This document shows positions 61,001-64,000 of a stretch of DNA of 64,000 nt, in pieces (position 1 is the first letter of the stretch; the number at the start of each line of letters is the position of its first letter). The notes beneath the pieces were generated by a model. That model worked only from the letters and a program-made list of their open reading frames with translations. It made no database searches and had not been told where the DNA came from. The stretch comes from Clostridia bacterium (GTDB taxonomy: Bacteria > Bacillota > Clostridia > TANB77 > UBA1234), in assembly GCA_900753975.1 (NCBI GenBank), contig CAAEBC010000012.1, forward strand, positions 1 to 64,000. The letters run 5' to 3'. The position numbers and the translations under genes were made by a program.

Positions 61001-64000
61001 AAATAGGTAGTATATTTAGTGAGAAGATGTTTAACAAGATAGAGGACCGTGAAGGCTGTAAGTGGATGATTGAAAGTACTGAACCGAAAAAAATGATTGT
61101 AAAAGATAGTGGTAATAGATTTAAGTTGTATTATGGTGAGGTTAAAGCAATTGTCATTGTTAAACATATAAATATTAAAACAAACAAAACTATTTTAGAT
61201 GATGTTATAACAAAAGTAAAATTAGGTGGTGTGTTTGTTCCAAATATTAGAGAAAAGGTTTTAGACAGCAATAAATTCTTGTGGAAGTTTATTGGTGATA
61301 AGAATATGTCTATTGTTGTAAAAGAAAATGAGCAAGAAAATATTGTTATTTTACAATACGAAGAAGCCGTTTCTAAAGTTAGTGTTAAGTATTATGATTT
61401 GTTAAATAATAAATTAAGAGATGATGTAGTTTATGAGTTACAGATTGGTCAAAACGTAGACTATAAAAAGATGGAAACATTCTTAGATGCAAATGGAATG
61501 GGATGGAAACTTGATTCTTCAAAAACTAAAAATCCAAAAGTAATGGAAAATGCAGATGAAAATGAAGTAATTAATTTTTATAATCCATTGCTTGCAAAAG
61601 TTAAAGTTGTATATGTAAATGAAGGTGCAAACGAAATCAAACAATGCTTTGAAAAAGAATTGCAAGTTGGTAAAACATTTGCGCCAGAGTACGAAGATTT
61701 GATAAGAGATGATGAAAATCTACTTTGGAAGTTTAAAGAAATTTCTGCGAAAGAAATTAAGGTTAGCGAAAGTGGTAATGTAATAGAGGTTAAATATTTG
61801 CCGGTTTTATCTAGTATTGTTCAAAAGATGTTTAGCAAGACAGGCGAAGTTATAGGTGAAGAAATCAAAGACGAAAGGCAAGTTGGAAGTGAATTTACTT
61901 TTGAAATTGAACCTATATTTATAGATAAAGAAAATAAAAAATGGAATTTCATAAAAGCAGATAAAAGTTCTGTTATTGTAAAAGAAAATGAAGAGCAAAA
62001 TATTATTAATAGATTTTATGAACCAAGAATGGCTTCTGGTATCATTAAGATTTATGATGATAATAACAATGAAATAATGGAGCCTAAAAAGTTTACAGCA
62101 CAAATTGGCAGTAAATACACCGCTCTTTTACCTGCAACTTATATAGAGCCAAAAACTAAGCTTGGATGGAAACATGATAAGGTGGCTTCTGATACAATAG
62201 TGGTTAACGACGATAATAGTAAAAATGTTGTTGCTATTAGATATGATAAGTGGATGGTACAAGTTAAAGACAGAGTATCTGACATGGATGGAAACAATCT
62301 ATTGCCAGACAAAGAAAAATTACTACAAGTTGGTAAAACTTACGAACCAAAGGCGGAAGAAAGCATTGTAGATAGTGAAGGAAAAGAATGGATTTTCGCA
62401 GGTAGACAAGAAAATAAATTGTTTGGCGGACATACAAGCGGCTTTATAACTGTTTCTGAAAAGCCAGAGCAAAATATTGCGTATATTAAATATAAGCCTT
62501 TACTAGCACCTGGTATAATTAAATACCAAGATAATTTGGGTGGTATAATAAAAGAACAAGATGAATTTAATGCACAAGTTGGAAGTAAGTATACACCTGA
62601 TATTAAAGAAGTTATTATGGACATAAAGAAAAACAAATGGACATACAATCCAAATAGTAAATCTACAATTACTATTAGTAAAGACAAAAATAAAAACATT
62701 ATTATACTTTCTTATGAAGAAGAAAAGGCACCAGTAATTTATAAATACCAAGACGAATTTAAAAACAGATTAAAGACACCAAGAAAAGTTTTAGCTCAAA
62801 TTGGTAGCACATATATACCAGATCCAGAAAGTGTAATAACTGATGAACAAGGTAGAGCTTGGGAATTAAAAGATAAAAATGTTCAAAAGTTAGAAGTAAA
62901 AGATTCAGAACAAGAAAATGTTATTGAAGTAACATATTCACCTTTATGCGTTGAAGTTATATTGAATATAAGAAATAGAAAAGGTGATTTGATTTTTAAG
63001 AATACAGAAAAAGCACAGCTTGGCTCAAAATTTAAACCTAGTTTAGATGATACAATTTGTGACGATAAATCTATGATGTTTAGATTTGTAAAATGTGAGC
63101 CACAAGAAATTTTAGTAAAAGAAGTTCCTATTGGTTCGGAAGAAGAATTGAATGTTTTCGAAGTTACGTATGAACCGGTTTATAGTAACGTAAGCATTAT
63201 ATATCAGGATATAGATGGAAATAAGTTAAAAGATGATGAAATAATTCAGTTGCAAGTTGGCACAAAATACACACCAAAACTTATACAATTTGTAAAAGAT
63301 AGAAGAGGAATTCAATGGGAAAATATTACTAAAGAAGTTGATACAATTAGAGTTATGGAAAACCCAAAAGATAATATTGTTAAGATGACATTTGAACTTG
63401 CGAAAGCAGAAGTTCTTGTAAAATACAAAAATTTAGAAGGCAATATTATTAAAGAGTCAAAACGTTATGAAGAAAATATTGGTACAGAATTTGTTCCAGA
63501 AGTAGAAAATGTAATAGCAGATAGTAAAAACAGAAAATGGATTTTCTCTGCAGCAGAACCAGTAAAAATAACTGTAGGAAGTATAAACAACGTTATTACT
63601 TTAACATATTTAGAAAAGAAAGTACCTGTTACTATTAGATATGAAAGCATCAATGGTAAGAAGTTAAGAGAAGATGTTATTGTAAATGTTCAAGAAGGAA
63701 CGCAGTTTATTCCGAAGAAAAATTACACTATTATTTATGACGAAAATGAAATTTGGAAATACCTAGAGTTTAGACCGTCTTCATTATTAGTAACAGATAA
63801 AGAAGCTGAAAATGTAATTGTACAAGTTTATGCTGATAATAATGAAGAAAGAGATGAAAATTCTAGAAAATTAATTAATCCTTTTGCGAATACTTTAACA
63901 GAGGAAGAAAAGAGAGAAGAACAAGTAATTGAAGAAAAAGAAAACTTGTTAGAAGAAAAGAAAGAAGAGGCAGAAGAAAAAATTGCAAATGAAATTAAAT
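58045..64000 (+). CDS. Giant MucBP-like repeat protein, 3' end beyond the window
   Basis: The frame is open for at least 1985 residues, from an ATG with GAGGTG upstream to the window edge. Residues 1-520 form a mixed, apparently soluble region with no signal peptide or clear membrane helix at the N terminus; it ends in a Gly/Ser-rich linker (SGSGSEEQASG). About 19 repeats of 70-80 residues follow. Each starts like VKVxYxDxxGxx, has a central QVGxxYxPE, a conserved Trp and ends ENVIxVxYEP, resembling MucBP repeats. The last 50 residues in the window are Glu/Lys-rich coiled coil. No sortase motif is visible yet. The gene is divergent from ytxC. Function and location are unknown. Confidence 0.8.
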   Translation, partial: MKIIEKVLKKKLVGMGYDEEKISNQLKQIDFDLIDKQIAFENEAEDYIKIIEYSEPNVEIPRMLINYDKNYIQTVVIDGDINLSTAITSINTSMPIVDYKISSTVCIVATTLSLGVEILIYSPSMLTIQQYPSETYEDILKKERNNIAKEYYEAFVANGRVNENKVKGILALLLSEYIFDEIALTNANPKIKMYDNPDAYAEGITEYRLKYINRRTNRIELAYRPTYIKRLGVNVSAGLVSNDPYIKLDNLPQPSDFPLDIVSCYWVNGTKNRKEEVAIYIATKPYGDFRTYREYQENNTERYEDIANALKMQFQRECNTEIDKEYLKSVLKKLNPELLIPSMSVIKSCMENPNDLIEPIRYKFKAISDPADFEERLYISIEDNLGKRYKYKLTENILNDLTRIGNKLEYTGEDGNIVRKQSIADFNVNSNTAIIRRETLIDYSKIPGLLGYIYEDMEYIGTDMLPVPSIEVDFYFAANSQGQVVMFNGTNLSTDYASYVNANKFNAISGSGSEEQASGTTYATVKYVNSRGEILKENRINNLFPGSTYVPEILPVINDVNGYEWVCATTQFPTTVINILPEYNVIEVKYKEKFSKVTVTFLNRDGKKICDDLVETVQAGSFYNIENKREYTDDKANDWTLITARPQKLLIKDDPTKNNLILVYDLEKETVTVRYLNKDGKEIAPAKTKDVQVGKIYEVNVERIYIDANKLGWIYNGKTPISHLVEEDKANVIDVSFEEYKLPVTTKYQSEDGITVLNDKKEYLQVGQKYVPEYDEEIVDFNCKIWKLKEIDKKEFTVSKNENENVIKVLYEPKLAKVTIQLINEIGAKIASPIQKLCQIGDEFSSVSLNEVTDNYGKMWEKKEDPKTLVVSQNEAENNVSIKYKPLIANIVVKFFDDERNELVEEKKYEQQAGTVFKPEIIERLESPDGRKWYLNKDKVKEITVRKNIEENIVSIFYEKELTDVYLEFVDAYNNTLRDSTIVKAQIGSIFSEKMFNKIEDREGCKWMIESTEPKKMIVKDSGNRFKLYYGEVKAIVIVKHINIKTNKTILDDVITKVKLGGVFVPNIREKVLDSNKFLWKFIGDKNMSIVVKENEQENIVILQYEEAVSKVSVKYYDLLNNKLRDDVVYELQIGQNVDYKKMETFLDANGMGWKLDSSKTKNPKVMENADENEVINFYNPLLAKVKVVYVNEGANEIKQCFEKELQVGKTFAPEYEDLIRDDENLLWKFKEISAKEIKVSESGNVIEVKYLPVLSSIVQKMFSKTGEVIGEEIKDERQVGSEFTFEIEPIFIDKENKKWNFIKADKSSVIVKENEEQNIINRFYEPRMASGIIKIYDDNNNEIMEPKKFTAQIGSKYTALLPATYIEPKTKLGWKHDKVASDTIVVNDDNSKNVVAIRYDKWMVQVKDRVSDMDGNNLLPDKEKLLQVGKTYEPKAEESIVDSEGKEWIFAGRQENKLFGGHTSGFITVSEKPEQNIAYIKYKPLLAPGIIKYQDNLGGIIKEQDEFNAQVGSKYTPDIKEVIMDIKKNKWTYNPNSKSTITISKDKNKNIIILSYEEEKAPVIYKYQDEFKNRLKTPRKVLAQIGSTYIPDPESVITDEQGRAWELKDKNVQKLEVKDSEQENVIEVTYSPLCVEVILNIRNRKGDLIFKNTEKAQLGSKFKPSLDDTICDDKSMMFRFVKCEPQEILVKEVPIGSEEELNVFEVTYEPVYSNVSIIYQDIDGNKLKDDEIIQLQVGTKYTPKLIQFVKDRRGIQWENITKEVDTIRVMENPKDNIVKMTFELAKAEVLVKYKNLEGNIIKESKRYEENIGTEFVPEVENVIADSKNRKWIFSAAEPVKITVGSINNVITLTYLEKKVPVTIRYESINGKKLREDVIVNVQEGTQFIPKKNYTIIYDENEIWKYLEFRPSSLLVTDKEAENVIVQVYADNNEERDENSRKLINPFANTLTEEEKREEQVIEEKENLLEEKKEEAEEKIANEIK

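Overview
The window is AT-rich (roughly 30% GC by eye) and reads as a chromosomal segment of an uncultured, endospore-forming Clostridia-type Bacillota. Supporting signs are low-GC codon use with TTG and GTG starts, strong AGGAGG ribosome sites, SpoIVA and a YtxC-like sporulation protein, a transketolase split in two genes, a ctsR-mcsA-clpC heat-shock operon with a textbook CtsR operator, and an ffh-rpsP-khpA-rimM-trmD-rplS operon. The left edge is the end of an rRNA operon (5S rRNA, then tRNA-Asn).

Layout. 0-3.1 kb: BlaI repressor with a paired operator, an M56 BlaR1-like protease and its split-off C-terminal half. 3.1-10.5 kb: a ClpX-like ATPase, then plsX, acpP, rnc, a CsaB-like transferase, a YitT membrane protein and both transketolase subunits. 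10.8-14.7 kb: ftsE, ftsX, a coiled-coil M23 peptidase and an S66 LD-carboxypeptidase. 14.7-18.7 kb (minus strand): tsaE, tsaB, rimI and a Lon-like protease. 18.9-22.5 kb: feoA, feoB, dut, an RsmC-like methyltransferase and tRNA-Gly. 22.8-26.5 kb: dinD with a LexA-type box, and an orphan VirD4/TraG-like ATPase. 26.7-33.2 kb: pth (apparently frameshifted), an RNase G-family gene, lexA, then ctsR-mcsA-clpC. 33.4-38.7 kb: two unknown genes and the ylxM-ffh to rplS translation and secretion block. 38.9-41.4 kb: a pair of paralogous unknown genes that share promoter and terminator. 41.6-47.8 kb: two radical SAM proteins, yebC, dtd, an E2-like acyltransferase fold and spoIVA. 47.8-53.1 kb is the most accessory part: a GT-C-like membrane protein, a type III ToxN toxin with tandem-repeat RNA antitoxin, a structured intergenic element, an (AC)11 microsatellite, and a prepilin-like protein whose C-terminal block looks like a variable region of a diversity-generating retroelement. 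53.2-57.9 kb (minus strand): pyk, glgP and ytxC. From 58.0 kb a giant repeat protein runs off the right edge with about 19 MucBP-like repeats.

The most unusual signal is a family of four very long hairpins (about 21.5, 29.5, 47.9 and 51.5 kb). They share a roughly 85-bp core, but their outer arms are unrelated between copies while remaining almost perfectly self-complementary within each copy. The core shows compensatory base changes between copies. I do not recognise this family. Other signals are an A-depleted block in the pilin-like gene, the ToxIN locus, a one-base frameshift in pth, LexA boxes at lexA and dinD, and a conserved terminator whose 3' arm carries the ribosome site of a small gene.

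All assignments come from reading the sequence and from recall of protein families. No database search was run.
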